Origin: Pseudomonadota bacterium
GTDB lineage: Bacteria > Pseudomonadota > Gammaproteobacteria > UBA1113
NCBI GenBank assembly: GCA_021782495.1
Contig: JAJXUV010000006.1
Span: forward strand, 46,241 to 110,240
Direction of reading: 5' to 3'
Length of the DNA stretch: 64,000 nt
Part shown: positions 8,162 to 17,239 of the stretch, piece after piece
Layout: the number at the start of each line of letters is the position of its first letter
How positions within the stretch are numbered: position 1 is the stretch's first letter
Notes under the pieces: generated by a model
The model's database searches: none
What the model saw: only the letters and a program-made list of their open reading frames with translations
Told to the model about the DNA's origin: nothing
Translations under genes and position numbers: made by a program

Positions 8162-9070
8162 CTACTCCTTTGGTTCTTGCATGATGCCATGCGGTACATG
8201 TGCGGTCGTGACGTGCAATTGTGTGCTATTGCAATGTCCCATTTGATCGTCGAAAAAAATGTCGGCATCAAAAGCTTTTAAAAATTCACTTTTGTCCAAA
8301 CCACCTAGAAACAAGGCTTCGTCGGTACGAATGTTCCAAGTGCGTAAAGTGTGGATCACGCGTTCGTGCGCGGGTGCATCGCGCGAAGTCACTAAAGCAG
8401 TGCGGATCGGACAAGTTTCCGCGGGAAACAATTGTTGAATGTTCTGCAAAGCGCGTAAAAATCCCTGAAAAGGCCCCGGTTGCAGCGGTGTTTTGGCCGC
8501 GCGACTTTCACTGGCTTTGAAAGCATCTAGCCCTTGGCTTTGAAATACTTTTTCGGCTTCATCGGAAAATAAAACGGCGTCGCCGTCGAAAGCAATTTTT
8601 AAAGGACCTTCGTCGTGGTGGTTGTTTTGAGCGGACAAAAGCGTTGCTGCAGCGCATTGGGCTTTTAAGGCTTGTTGTACGTCTTGATGGTGCGTCGATA
8701 AAAATAAATGTGCGCCAAAAGCGGCAATATAACGATAAGGACTTTGGCCATTGGTGAAAGCTGCACGCGTGATATTGAGATCGTAAGCTTTGATGCTGTT
8801 AAAAATACGCAAGCCGGTTTCTGCGCTATTTCTAGACAGCAAAATGATTTCGACCAAAGATTCTTCCGTTTCCGGGTTGTGTAATCCTAATAATTTTTTG
8901 ACCAAAGAAAAGGCAGGTCCTTGTTCTAAGATATTGTTTTCATGCAGGATTTGGTATTGTTGATAAGCCGCTATCCCATCTTGCTCAAAAATAGTGTGAC
9001 TTTCATCCAAATTGAACAAAGCGCGCGAAGTGATGGCCACCACTAATTTTTCACGAATGCTGACAAACAT
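8162..9070 (-). CDS. 5'-nucleotidase (cytosolic NT5C1/PF06189 type)
   Basis: A 302-residue protein resembling the 5'-nucleotidase family with an HAD-like core. Features include the N-terminal VVAITSRALFNLDESH, AAFGAHLFLS, the HAD-like acid motif KIAFDGDAVLFSDEAE near residues 160-175, and the late acidic motif DIFFDDQMGHC. It presumably dephosphorylates nucleoside monophosphates in the cytoplasm. The catalytic assignment rests on the DGDAVLFSDE and FFDDQ elements. It is followed after 5 nt by terC on the same strand. Confidence 0.85.
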   Translation of the reverse strand: MFVSIREKLVVAITSRALFNLDESHTIFEQDGIAAYQQYQILHENNILEQGPAFSLVKKLLGLHNPETEESLVEIILLSRNSAETGLRIFNSIKAYDLNITRAAFTNGQSPYRYIAAFGAHLFLSTHHQDVQQALKAQCAAATLLSAQNNHHDEGPLKIAFDGDAVLFSDEAEKVFQSQGLDAFKASESRAAKTPLQPGPFQGFLRALQNIQQLFPAETCPIRTALVTSRDAPAHERVIHTLRTWNIRTDEALFLGGLDKSEFLKAFDADIFFDDQMGHCNSTQLHVTTAHVPHGIMQEPKE

Positions 9071-9157
9071 AAAGGCTCTCTACCCATTCAATTAAAGATG
9101 TCTGAGTGTAAATCAATAAGGCAGTGGCTGCAATGTGGAAGGGAATTTTGCTCTTGT

Positions 9158-9184
9158 CTCTCGGCCTCAAAAAGAGGCCGAGAG
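9158..9184. terminator. GC-rich hairpin after the Glu-Ser repeat gene
   Basis: A perfect 11-bp inverted repeat, CTCTCGGCCTC / GAGGCCGAGAG, with an AAAAA loop lies 18 nt beyond the stop of the minus-strand repeat gene. No T-run follows on the minus strand; a short TTT follows on the plus strand. It is a putative terminator or mRNA-stabilising hairpin. Confidence 0.5.
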
Positions 9185-9201
9185 TTTAACAAGTGGGTTA
9201 A

Positions 9202-10947
9202 CTACTTACCAACAAAATTTCCCCAATTTCCCCATATTGATAGGTCTCCATCAGAGCTCGAATCCGTAGAAGGATCTTGCTTATCCTCAGATGTAAAGAA
9301 TCTCACAGCAGCGTACAAACCGCCTATCATTGCAGTCGCTCCAACGGTAGCGCCCACTGCAGTGCTAATAGCAGCGTGCGTGACTATCCCAGTTTCAGCT
9401 GTTACAGCGGCAGCTGTTATTCCACCGGCTGCCACATGCGATGCTGCCACAATGCCACCGCCTATCACACCCAGTACCGGTAAAAGCATACCATAGGAAG
9501 CGAGAACACCCGCAGTAATGCCTATGGCCGCCCCTATGATAAGGGTACCGATAAGCAGTTTGTAGGCTGTATTATGTTTTTCTGGGAAGTTGTTAAGCCC
9601 GTCAATGGCGTCGCTCAAAAATGTGTGCCGAAGAGCGCCAAGAGAAAAAGATGGGCTCAGAGAGGCAGGATCTAGGTTGGCATCGGAACCCGGAGGTATA
9701 GGGGGTCTGGATGATGCCCGAGGCGAGGGAGCTCCTCCTCCACTAGGATCAAGAGGAGCATCAGGGGCTCTTTCTCCAGAGGCAGCACCATGGTGTTTTT
9801 CTACAGGGGGGGGACTATCATCATTTGCTCCGAAGAAGGAACCATCATGGTCACTATGATCTACTCCGATACCCGCTATGACGTGCTTTACTTCTCCACC
9901 CATAGGAAGTTGGGGTTGATTGCCTTTACTTAACGGTAGTGCAGCAGAAGAAGAGAATGAAGCATATGAAGTTAAAGATGAAAGGGCAATGTAAGATGTT
10001 GCCGGAAGCTGCGGATGTGCAGAATTATTAGGTTGTGTGCGGCTAGGAGGAGGTGTCGGCGAACGAGGCACAAATGCAATAGGCGATGCGGATACAGATA
10101 AAGTAGAGAGTTTTTGTTTCTCCTTACTTTTTTTTCTCTCGCTTTTGCTTTCGCTCTCGCTTTCGCTTTCGCTTTCGCTTTCGCTTTCGCTTTCGCTCTC
10201 GCTCTCGCTCTCGCTCTCGCTCTCGCTTTCGCTCTCGCTCTCGCTCTCGCTCTCGCTTTCGCTCTCACTTTCGCCTTCTTCATCGCCCATGCCCATAGAA
10301 AATAGGTCTTTCTTTTCTCCCTTGCGTTCTTTTTCTTCGCGTTCTTCTTCGCCACGTTCTTCTTCGCCGCGTTCTTCTTCGTCGCGTTCTTCTTCGTCGG
10401 TTTCTTCTTTCGCGCGTTCTTTTTCCTCGCGCTCTATTTCTCTCTCGCGTTCTTGTTTCTCGCGTTCTATTTCTTTCTCGCGTTCTATTTCTTTCTCGCG
10501 TTCTATTTCTTTCTTGCGCTCTTTTTCTCTCTCGCGCTCTTTTTCCTCGTGCTCTTTTTCCTCGCGTTCTTGTTTCTCGCGTTCTATTTCTTTCTTGCGC
10601 TCTTTTTCTTCGCGTTCTTTTTCTTCGCGTTCTTTTTCTCTCTCGCGTTCTATTTCTTTTTCGCGTTCTTGTTTCTCGCGTTCTTTTTCTTCGCGTTCTT
10701 TTTCTTCGCGTTCTTTTTCTTCGCGTTCTTTTTCTTCGCGTTCTTGTCTTTCGCGTTCTTTTTCGTTCTCGGCTTCTTCATGCCGGTGTTCTTGTTTCAC
10801 GCCTTCTTGTTGCTCGCGCTCTTTTTGCTCGGCTCTTTCTTCCCCGTGTTTTGCTTCCGCATGGCCTTCTACTTCGTTGCGTTTTTTTTCTATCTTGGCT
10901 TGTGATTCATTCTTTTGTCCAGTCTGATTACCTTTTTTTCTTGGCAT
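9202..10947 (-). CDS. Orphan protein: charged K/E/R arm, Glu-Ser repeat, hydrophobic C-terminus
   Basis: Function unknown, 581 residues. Residues about 20-215 are almost only Glu, Lys, Arg and Gln in short repeats such as REEKEREEKE, a composition that can form a long single alpha-helix or coiled coil. Residues 226-267 are 21 consecutive Glu-Ser dipeptides, encoded by a 6-bp repeat at 10147-10272. A Ser/Pro-rich disordered region follows (about 290-430). Residues about 462-551 are Gly/Ala/Ile-rich and hydrophobic, enough for two or more membrane hairpins. The end is a polar tail containing SIWGNWGNFVGK. There is no signal peptide. Continuous coding through so much repeat argues that it is expressed. 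In a Legionella/Coxiella-like organism a secreted effector or membrane tether is conceivable, but that is inference. Confidence 0.75.
   Translation of the reverse strand: MPRKKGNQTGQKNESQAKIEKKRNEVEGHAEAKHGEERAEQKEREQQEGVKQEHRHEEAENEKERERQEREEKEREEKEREEKEREEKEREKQEREKEIEREREKEREEKEREEKERKKEIEREKQEREEKEHEEKEREREKERKKEIEREKEIEREKEIEREKQEREREIEREEKERAKEETDEEERDEEERGEEERGEEEREEKERKGEKKDLFSMGMGDEEGESESESESESESESESESESESESESESESESESESESESESKSERKKSKEKQKLSTLSVSASPIAFVPRSPTPPPSRTQPNNSAHPQLPATSYIALSSLTSYASFSSSAALPLSKGNQPQLPMGGEVKHVIAGIGVDHSDHDGSFFGANDDSPPPVEKHHGAASGERAPDAPLDPSGGGAPSPRASSRPPIPPGSDANLDPASLSPSFSLGALRHTFLSDAIDGLNNFPEKHNTAYKLLIGTLIIGAAIGITAGVLASYGMLLPVLGVIGGGIVAASHVAAGGITAAAVTAETGIVTHAAISTAVGATVGATAMIGGLYAAVRFFTSEDKQDPSTDSSSDGDLSIWGNWGNFVGK
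10147..10272. repeat. 6-bp tandem repeat coding (Glu-Ser)21
   Basis: Twenty-one consecutive hexamers, GCTTTC or GCTCTC on the plus strand with the last one ACTTTC, encode Glu-Ser on the minus strand. GAA and GAG codons alternate irregularly, so the tract is not freshly expanded. A length change by whole hexamers would keep the frame. Confidence 0.9.
10320..10760. repeat. Imperfect C/T-rich repeats coding the K/E/R arm
   Basis: Dense imperfect repeats of units such as TTCTTCGCGTTCTT on the plus strand encode the charged arm of the minus-strand protein. Because of the repeat, both complementary frames stay open for long stretches; those plus-strand frames are not supported as genes. Confidence 0.8.
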
Positions 10948-11023
10948 TTTTGTCCCCTTAATATTAAAAAATTAGTTGAATTTAAATATCTTGCCACGAT
11001 TGCCTGGTAAATAGAGATAATTT

Positions 11024-11050
11024 AACCGAGCCGCGACCGTCAGGGAGCGG
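11024..11050. repeat. Half copy of the CCGAGCCGCGACC palindromic repeat
   Basis: One arm of the dispersed element (ACCGAGCCGCGACC then GTCAGGGAGCGG) lies upstream of the repeat protein gene, without the mirrored arm. The interval 10948-11228 otherwise shows no gene. Confidence 0.75.
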
Positions 11051-11228
11051 TGGTTAGAAACGGCCCGGCGACTCTGGGACAAGATACACTATTAATCTTT
11101 TCTACAAAGGCATTATAACAAAAAATAGAAGTTTTATACTAGATAAAAAGTGGATTTCGTGTATTTTCTCAGAGCCCGCTAATTATTTCATAGAAAATAA
11201 ATGCGTCAACAGAATTTTATGCCGATTT

Positions 11229-14200
11229 TCAGCGGTATACCCAACTCCACCATCCCTGAAACAAGGGAAAATATAAACCCAAACGAATAGGTCGTTCGTC
11301 TAAATGTGCCAATAGATAAGCATAAGCGTTCAATTGTTCGGTATATTGCGTCTGCATGCGTTGATAGAAAGCCTCTGTTGTTTCATTCGTTTTGGGACAA
11401 CTCGTTTTATAGTCGACGATCCATCGATGGCCTTGTTTATCAATAAAACTTCTATCGATGATAATGTGTTGATAAATTCCCTCGATTTTTCCAGTCAAGG
11501 CCCATTCGGAATGGGCATCTTGATGGGTGGGATTTAAAATCCATTTCGCACGCGCGTCTCGAGGCAATGCGTGCAAAGTATGTAAAAGTGTTTTGGCGGC
11601 TTCTTCTACGCGATCGGTGCTCAATCCTGCCGCCAACAATTGACGTTGTAAATAGGCTAATGAAAATGGTTTTGAAAGCGCGCCCGGTTCCAGACTCAAA
11701 GCACATAAAATTTTATGTAAAACAATGCCTATGCCTTGTGCGGTGGTATCGGTTGCAATCGAAAAAGTATATTGACTGAAATTTTTTTCTCTATTGGATA
11801 TTTTCAATTCAGGCAAGGTGTCGATCACAAAGCGTTTTAACAAAATAGGACCCTTTTCGAGTTTGAAAGGGATTTTGTCATACAAAAGAGCGGCGGTTTC
11901 TTGATGCAAGGTCACTTGTGTTTGCACAATAGGCCACACATCGTGTAAGAAACTATTTTTTGCAGGTGCTTTGAGGCTTTCTTCTTTAGAGTCTACACCA
12001 TACAACAAATACAATTTTTCTTTAGCGCGGGTCGAAGCCACATACAGTAAACGCGTTTTTTCAAAATCATCTTTTTCTTTGTTTTTAAAGCGAAGGTAAT
12101 CGTATAAAATAGATTCGTTTTCATCTGCCGCAGAAATAGGGGCTAATAACAAATCCCGCTCGCCATTGTGGCGTGTGCGTTCTATCCAAGAAAGCAAAGG
12201 TTTTTTGGCAACAGGAGGTGTGGCTTCCAAACGCGGTAAAATCACGCAATCGAATTCCAAGCCTTTGGCTTTGTGGATGGTCATGATGTGTAAACGAGCT
12301 GATTGGCTTGCCAGCGGCGTTGCAAATACCGTCGACAATTTCTCTTTAAGAAGTTGCGGTTTTGGCCAAATGCCTTGAGCCTCGAATGTTTTTAAAATGC
12401 TGAAAAACAATTCGCTGTCTTGCAAAGCGCGATCGTCGGACAATAAACGCGGACCTTCTAAGGCACGCCAAGTGTCTTCTATCCAAAGGCTCAGCGCTAA
12501 AATGCCATATTTTTTGAGGCTTTTTGCTAAAATGGGAAGACGCAATGCCAAACGATTCTGAGCATCTTGAGATAAGGATTTCAAAATGTCGGGATCGTTT
12601 AAGGCCGCATAAACCGTCGCGTGTTTGGCCATGGCGATGCGGGTGAGATCGCTCAAACACAAACCAATCCAAGGGCAACGCAATAAGGATAGCCAAGACA
12701 GGCGATCGTCTACATTGAGCAAAGCCAAAGTCAAAGATAAGAGATCTTGTACAGTTTCCTTAAACTGTAATTTTTCAATTTCGACGGCTTGATAGGGAAT
12801 GCGTGCCGCATTGAGTTGCACCAACAATTCTGATAAATGCGTACGGGATTTTACTAAAACAGCAATGCTTTTTTCTGTGTTTTCAGACAATAGATTTTGG
12901 ATAATGTGAATCATCGCGCTGGCTTGTGCTTCTTTATCGTGTTTGTCAAAAGCCAAGGGAATAATGCTGTCTGGAGGATTGCTGGGATCCATCGCGACAC
13001 TGGGATGGTAGCCAATTGCGCCACTGTCTAGATCGTCTTGATCGGGAAAGGCTTGTTGAAAAACACGATTGTTCCAATTCACAATGGCGTTGGAAGAACG
13101 GAAATTTGCATTCAGCGCCAAAGAAATGGGTCTCAAAGTCCCCAAACCTTTTTCTTGAGCAGATAAAAATAAACTCACTTCTGCTTGTCTGAATCGATAA
13201 ATGGATTGCATAGGATCGCCGACCAGAAAAAGCGTACGACCATCATCAGGAAACCAGTCTAGAGTGAGTTTTTCTAATAATCTGAATTGGGTGATGGAAG
13301 TGTCTTGAAATTCGTCGATTAAAATGTGTTGTATTTTTTGATCTAAAGCCAAAGCCAAATCGGTGGGTGTGTCTTGATCGCCTAAGGCCAATAAAGCGTG
13401 TTCAGAAACGGAAGAAAAGTCAATCTTTTCTTCTTCTTGAAAAATAAGCTTCAATTCCGCGACTAAATAAGGCAATAGAACGACGAGATCGTCTAGTAAA
13501 ATAGAAGAAGGCTCTTGGGTATCGACAGCGGGCAGTTTTCGAATTTTAATCAAGCAGTCAAGCCATTGCGGATTATCCATTAAAAATTCACGTAAAACAT
13601 CTGATTCGTATTTATCAAGCGGAATGGCATTCGCATTCCAACGAGCACGCAGCGTATTTGCTTTGGTCAGCAGCTTTTCGGCCAAATCCTGCCAATCGGC
13701 TAAAGTTGCTTCTTGAAGATTCGACAGTGTTTTTTGATGGCCTATCATGACAGAAATGAAAGAAGCTATTTGCGACGGTAAAGGTTGGACTAAATCATTC
13801 AAGCTGTCTTGAATCAAGTGCTCTAAACTGCGGTGTAAATGGGTTTTGAGTGCAGCGCCAAAATCACCGACCAAATAGCCTAACCATTGATCGCGAATTT
13901 CCAACATTCGCACTAATAAGGCTTTGACTTTTTCGGCATCATTGTCTAAGTGCGCGAGTAAATTAAACAAAGCAAGGGTTAAGACATTGTCATTTTCCAA
14001 ATGTGCCAATAAATTTTCGGCGGCTTTTTCGTAATAGGGACTAATGTCTGTTTCAATGTTGAAGTTTGCACCCAGCGTAGACAACAAAGGCATGGCTTTT
14101 GTTAAGCTTAAACAAAAAGCATCGATGGTTTGTATGCATAATTTATCGGGATGAAGCAACAAATTCCAACCTAAAGCTTTGTCTTTGTCTAGTACCGCGC

Positions 14201-14486
14201 ATGCTAATTCCCAGCTTCGTTTTTTGTGTGCTTCCCTCGGCGCTTCTTTTTTGGCATTTTCTAAGGCTTGTAAAATGCGCTCCTTCATTTCGTTGGCGGC
14301 TTTATTGGTGAAAGTGATGGCGAGAATACGATCGGGTTTCTCCACACAAGTGGCCAACAAAGCTAAAAAACGCTGCATTAACAATTCTGTTTTGCCAGAA
14401 CCGGCAGGTGCTTGAACGATAAAAGAGTCTGTGACATTCAGCGCCAATAAGCGATTTTTTTGATCCACACTTAGCGCATCGGTCAT
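11229..14486 (-). CDS. AddA-like UvrD-family helicase/nuclease
   Basis: ATP-dependent double-strand-break resection helicase of the UvrD/AddA group, about 1085 residues. Walker A is APAGSGKT at residues 26-33. Further helicase motifs are ITFTNKAANEM, the DEFQDTS box, LVGDPMQSIYRFR, and TIHKAKGLEFDCVILP. The C-terminal PD-(D/E)xK nuclease motif is seen in RWIVDYKTS. Start choice: upstream codons to 14546 are open, but the ATG at 14486 has a GGAGGA Shine-Dalgarno and forms an ATGA overlap with the stop of the preceding nuclease gene. This places it third in a coupled operon nadE - AddB-like - AddA-like. It probably acts with the AddB-like partner in recombinational repair. Confidence 0.92.
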   Translation of the reverse strand: MTDALSVDQKNRLLALNVTDSFIVQAPAGSGKTELLMQRFLALLATCVEKPDRILAITFTNKAANEMKERILQALENAKKEAPREAHKKRSWELACAVLDKDKALGWNLLLHPDKLCIQTIDAFCLSLTKAMPLLSTLGANFNIETDISPYYEKAAENLLAHLENDNVLTLALFNLLAHLDNDAEKVKALLVRMLEIRDQWLGYLVGDFGAALKTHLHRSLEHLIQDSLNDLVQPLPSQIASFISVMIGHQKTLSNLQEATLADWQDLAEKLLTKANTLRARWNANAIPLDKYESDVLREFLMDNPQWLDCLIKIRKLPAVDTQEPSSILLDDLVVLLPYLVAELKLIFQEEEKIDFSSVSEHALLALGDQDTPTDLALALDQKIQHILIDEFQDTSITQFRLLEKLTLDWFPDDGRTLFLVGDPMQSIYRFRQAEVSLFLSAQEKGLGTLRPISLALNANFRSSNAIVNWNNRVFQQAFPDQDDLDSGAIGYHPSVAMDPSNPPDSIIPLAFDKHDKEAQASAMIHIIQNLLSENTEKSIAVLVKSRTHLSELLVQLNAARIPYQAVEIEKLQFKETVQDLLSLTLALLNVDDRLSWLSLLRCPWIGLCLSDLTRIAMAKHATVYAALNDPDILKSLSQDAQNRLALRLPILAKSLKKYGILALSLWIEDTWRALEGPRLLSDDRALQDSELFFSILKTFEAQGIWPKPQLLKEKLSTVFATPLASQSARLHIMTIHKAKGLEFDCVILPRLEATPPVAKKPLLSWIERTRHNGERDLLLAPISAADENESILYDYLRFKNKEKDDFEKTRLLYVASTRAKEKLYLLYGVDSKEESLKAPAKNSFLHDVWPIVQTQVTLHQETAALLYDKIPFKLEKGPILLKRFVIDTLPELKISNREKNFSQYTFSIATDTTAQGIGIVLHKILCALSLEPGALSKPFSLAYLQRQLLAAGLSTDRVEEAAKTLLHTLHALPRDARAKWILNPTHQDAHSEWALTGKIEGIYQHIIIDRSFIDKQGHRWIVDYKTSCPKTNETTEAFYQRMQTQYTEQLNAYAYLLAHLDERPIRLGLYFPLFQGWWSWVYR

Positions 14487-17239
14487 GGTGTTTCTTCCTC
14501 CAAGGGATTTTGTTGACGAATTCGACACAAAGAAGGTAAATGACACTGTTGGCAGGTCTTATCGCCTTCTTTGGGTGAAACTGCGGCGTAACCTTGTTTG
14601 TATTCTTCTGCCAATAGGGTTAATTGTTCGCGCCATAGCGCTTGTTGTTGTTGCCAGGGATCGATGCCTTCTATTTTACTGAAGCATAAGCGCTTGCTTG
14701 AAATGGCCGTCCAAGTGTCATCGACGACACCAACGCCCTCTAGGCCTATTTTTTGCAAATGCACTTTGGCAAAGGCGATGGCTTTGATGTCGTTGTCGTA
14801 AAGACTGCAGTATAAGGGCAATTGTGGTTCATTGGGTCTGTCTGAAAACCAATCGTCTACATGTACAAGGCCGGTTTTATAATCGATGATGATTTCATCT
14901 CCATTGTCTAATCGATCGATGCGATCGATTCGCAGGCTTAATTGTAACCCAGCAAATTCAGCTTCTAAGCGTTTTTCAGTGGCGACGATCTTAAAATGAG
15001 GTCGATTTTTTTCTTGTTCCAACCAGAGTTGCAACAATTTCTTCAGACGAAGGTGTTCTAAATCATAATGATAGGGATGTTCTGCAGGAGAATAGCTTTC
15101 GTTTAAAAAATCCAAGGCTTTGGAACAGGCTTCTTGCAATAAGGATTCTTTTTCGGAAAGCGTTAAAGATAATAATTCGGATTGTGCAGTGATTTTTTGA
15201 TAAAAATACTCCAAAGCGCGATGAACGAGGTTGCCGCGCAAAGCAGGCGATAAGCCAAAATTTATCGCTGGATTTTCTTCGGCTTTCAATCTTAATATGG
15301 CATAAGCCTTAAACGGGCATTGTGCCTGTAATTTGAATAAAGTGCTACCGCCCTTTGTCGGCGCACCGGAATTAATGGCCAAACCATATCTATCGTCTAT
15401 CCATTCTGTTTTTAAAGGAATAGCTTTTATTTCAGGAAAAGAAAATGTCGCATTAAAAAGTGGAAAATCGCGTATTAAAGCACTTTTTCGCAAAAGATTA
15501 TTTTCACTTTCTTGGCTGTAACTGCAAATACTTTCGCCGCTGTAAGCCAAGAGACGCATTAATATTCGTTGTGCGAATTCAAATTCGCGCTCGACATCGG
15601 CATGCGGCATACGCCATTTTCGTTGCAGGGCAATCGGCAATAAGGGATTAGGATTGGGTGGCGAAGGGAAAGTTCCCTCGTTTAAACCTGTGATCCACAA
15701 ATGGGTATAGGATAACCCACTGGCTTCTAATAAACCCAATATGTGTATGGGCGTGTCCTTCGTTTTAGCCTGAAACAATTTTTGTTGGCATAAATACTGT
15801 AATTGTTTGATCGCTTCCTCGAAAGAAACAGCAGGGTTTACTCGGTCTAAAGCAGCAAAAGTTTTCAATACTTCTTCCCAGGCTTTTAAACGCTGTATTT
15901 CAGAACTGCTCAAGACTCTGTTGCCTGGAAAGCCTAAATCTAATAAATACTGATGAAGGATTTGCAGCCAAGCTTGGTGTGTTTTGGCGCTGGGAGTGTG
16001 GCCGGGATGGTTTGTGAGTGCTTTGTAAAAGCTAGGTAGATTTGCCTCTGTGAAATCTAATTGTGTGTGCAAAAAACGCATGAGGGTTGTGTGACTCACA
16101 TATTTGGGATAACTTTGCTGCAGACGAGCGTCCAATAAAGGGCGTTTCCACTCGTATTCTCCGAAATTCAAATAAGGAGAATGCCACAACCCATGTAAAT
16201 CAGGCAATGCGATGCGTTGCTGTGGAAGCTTCAGTACAGAAAAAATAGTTTCTACCAGCAAAGTTTCTTTCAGTGGTATTCCACCGGAAATATTGACAAA
16301 TTCGTTGATTTCGGGTTCTTGTAAAAAAGCATCGGGATAAAATAATTTTTGCGACAAAGCCATGAGGGTGCTGCGGTGGGTTTTTAAATCGGGAACGACA
16401 ATACCGATGCGGGCGGTGGGATTTTGTTCTAAAACATTTTTGGCATAAGCAAGGGCGGATTTGAATTCTTCTGATGAGGTTTTACAGGTTGTTTGATAGT
16501 TTTTAGAGTTGGTTGGAAGGCTCGGAGCCAAGGAAGCACTCTTGGGACACGCCGTGAATACGTCCCTGTAGGCTCGGACGCGGCATCCATGCCGCTCACG
16601 GTCCCAAGAGTGCTTCCTTGGCTCCGAGCCTTCGTCTGATTCTATAGAAATTGCGTGTTCATCTAGTTTAGAAAATAGGGTTGTTAAGTGAGGAGGAATT
16701 TCTTCAAATCCTATTAAGTAATGAGAGAAGAGTGTTTGGCAGTAGTGAGAGGGGAGACGATGAGATAAGTAGAGAGGGAGTTCTGCGGGCGTTAACCAGT
16801 GGTGCTGTTTTAAAGCAGCTTGAAAGGGTTCTAACCAAAACAGGAATAATTCTGTTTCAGGATGGTGAGCGTTTTTTAAAGTGGAAAGCGGTATTTGCCA
16901 AGCATTCAATAAATCCCAAGCCTGATGTGCCAATTGTGCGGTTTGATGTGCTTTGGACAACAGAGTCTGTGTGGGAGGATATTCTTGAATAATCTGTTCC
17001 CAAAGAAACAAAGTTTGTTCCGTGGTCAAGCAAATTTTATCACACCAAGCTTGGGTTAAAGCGATGTCGTACAAACGGTGTAACCAAGCCTGAATCGGTA
17101 AAATATCGGGGGTTTCAAATACAAACGTGTTTTGACTTTCTTGGTATTGTTTTCGCAAATAGGCACTGAGGCGTTGATTAGGCGTTAATATGGTTGCGCT
17201 TTTGGGTAATTCTTCGAATAAAGCAGCATAATCATTCAT
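14483..17239 (-). CDS. AddB-like PD-(D/E)xK nuclease, carrying an in-frame palindromic insert
   Basis: A 918-residue partner of the AddA-like helicase. It resembles the 'probable DNA repair protein' group (TIGR03623) that accompanies UvrD helicases in gammaproteobacteria. The C-terminal nuclease motif is EIIIDYKTGLVH. Four cysteines, C641 (in QAQCPFKAYA) plus C896-x2-C899-x5-C905, fit the AddB-type iron-sulfur staple around the nuclease domain. Residues about 203-241 are encoded by a 116-bp inverted-repeat element (16517-16632) inserted without breaking the frame; this segment (including VRAYRDVFTAC) is not part of the family. Both ends are coupled by 4-nt ATGA overlaps: the nadE stop lies over this start (17236-17239) and this stop lies over the addA-like start. 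Confidence 0.9.
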   Translation of the reverse strand: MNDYAALFEELPKSATILTPNQRLSAYLRKQYQESQNTFVFETPDILPIQAWLHRLYDIALTQAWCDKICLTTEQTLFLWEQIIQEYPPTQTLLSKAHQTAQLAHQAWDLLNAWQIPLSTLKNAHHPETELFLFWLEPFQAALKQHHWLTPAELPLYLSHRLPSHYCQTLFSHYLIGFEEIPPHLTTLFSKLDEHAISIESDEGSEPRKHSWDRERHGCRVRAYRDVFTACPKSASLAPSLPTNSKNYQTTCKTSSEEFKSALAYAKNVLEQNPTARIGIVVPDLKTHRSTLMALSQKLFYPDAFLQEPEINEFVNISGGIPLKETLLVETIFSVLKLPQQRIALPDLHGLWHSPYLNFGEYEWKRPLLDARLQQSYPKYVSHTTLMRFLHTQLDFTEANLPSFYKALTNHPGHTPSAKTHQAWLQILHQYLLDLGFPGNRVLSSSEIQRLKAWEEVLKTFAALDRVNPAVSFEEAIKQLQYLCQQKLFQAKTKDTPIHILGLLEASGLSYTHLWITGLNEGTFPSPPNPNPLLPIALQRKWRMPHADVEREFEFAQRILMRLLAYSGESICSYSQESENNLLRKSALIRDFPLFNATFSFPEIKAIPLKTEWIDDRYGLAINSGAPTKGGSTLFKLQAQCPFKAYAILRLKAEENPAINFGLSPALRGNLVHRALEYFYQKITAQSELLSLTLSEKESLLQEACSKALDFLNESYSPAEHPYHYDLEHLRLKKLLQLWLEQEKNRPHFKIVATEKRLEAEFAGLQLSLRIDRIDRLDNGDEIIIDYKTGLVHVDDWFSDRPNEPQLPLYCSLYDNDIKAIAFAKVHLQKIGLEGVGVVDDTWTAISSKRLCFSKIEGIDPWQQQQALWREQLTLLAEEYKQGYAAVSPKEGDKTCQQCHLPSLCRIRQQNPLEEETP
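16517..16632. repeat. 116-bp palindromic element inside the AddB-like gene
   Basis: A perfect 31-bp inverted repeat, with arms 16517-16547 and 16602-16632, encloses a 54-nt middle. The arms start AAGGCTCGGAGCCAAGG and its complement. The middle contains CACGCCGTGAATAC and CCCTGTAGGCTCG, which recur near 59169-59200. The host gene stays open through it, contributing about 39 residues. Confidence 0.95.

Noticed and set aside
10453..10905. Plus-strand frame rich in Phe/Leu/Ala that looks like a membrane protein
   Set aside because: Another frame of the same C/T-rich repeat; the hydrophobicity follows from TTT and CTT codons created by the repeat.
10037..10927. Long plus-strand frame reading Ser-Leu and Ser-Arg repeats, opposite the Glu-Ser gene
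   Set aside because: It is the antisense of a simple repeat, so it stays open by composition. It has no good ribosome site and no family resemblance, and the minus-strand frame has sensible non-repeat ends.
16681..16992. 103-residue plus-strand frame beginning MLSEEEFLQILLSNERRVFG
   Set aside because: Fully antisense to the AddB-like gene, which is well supported by motifs and by overlaps with both neighbours.
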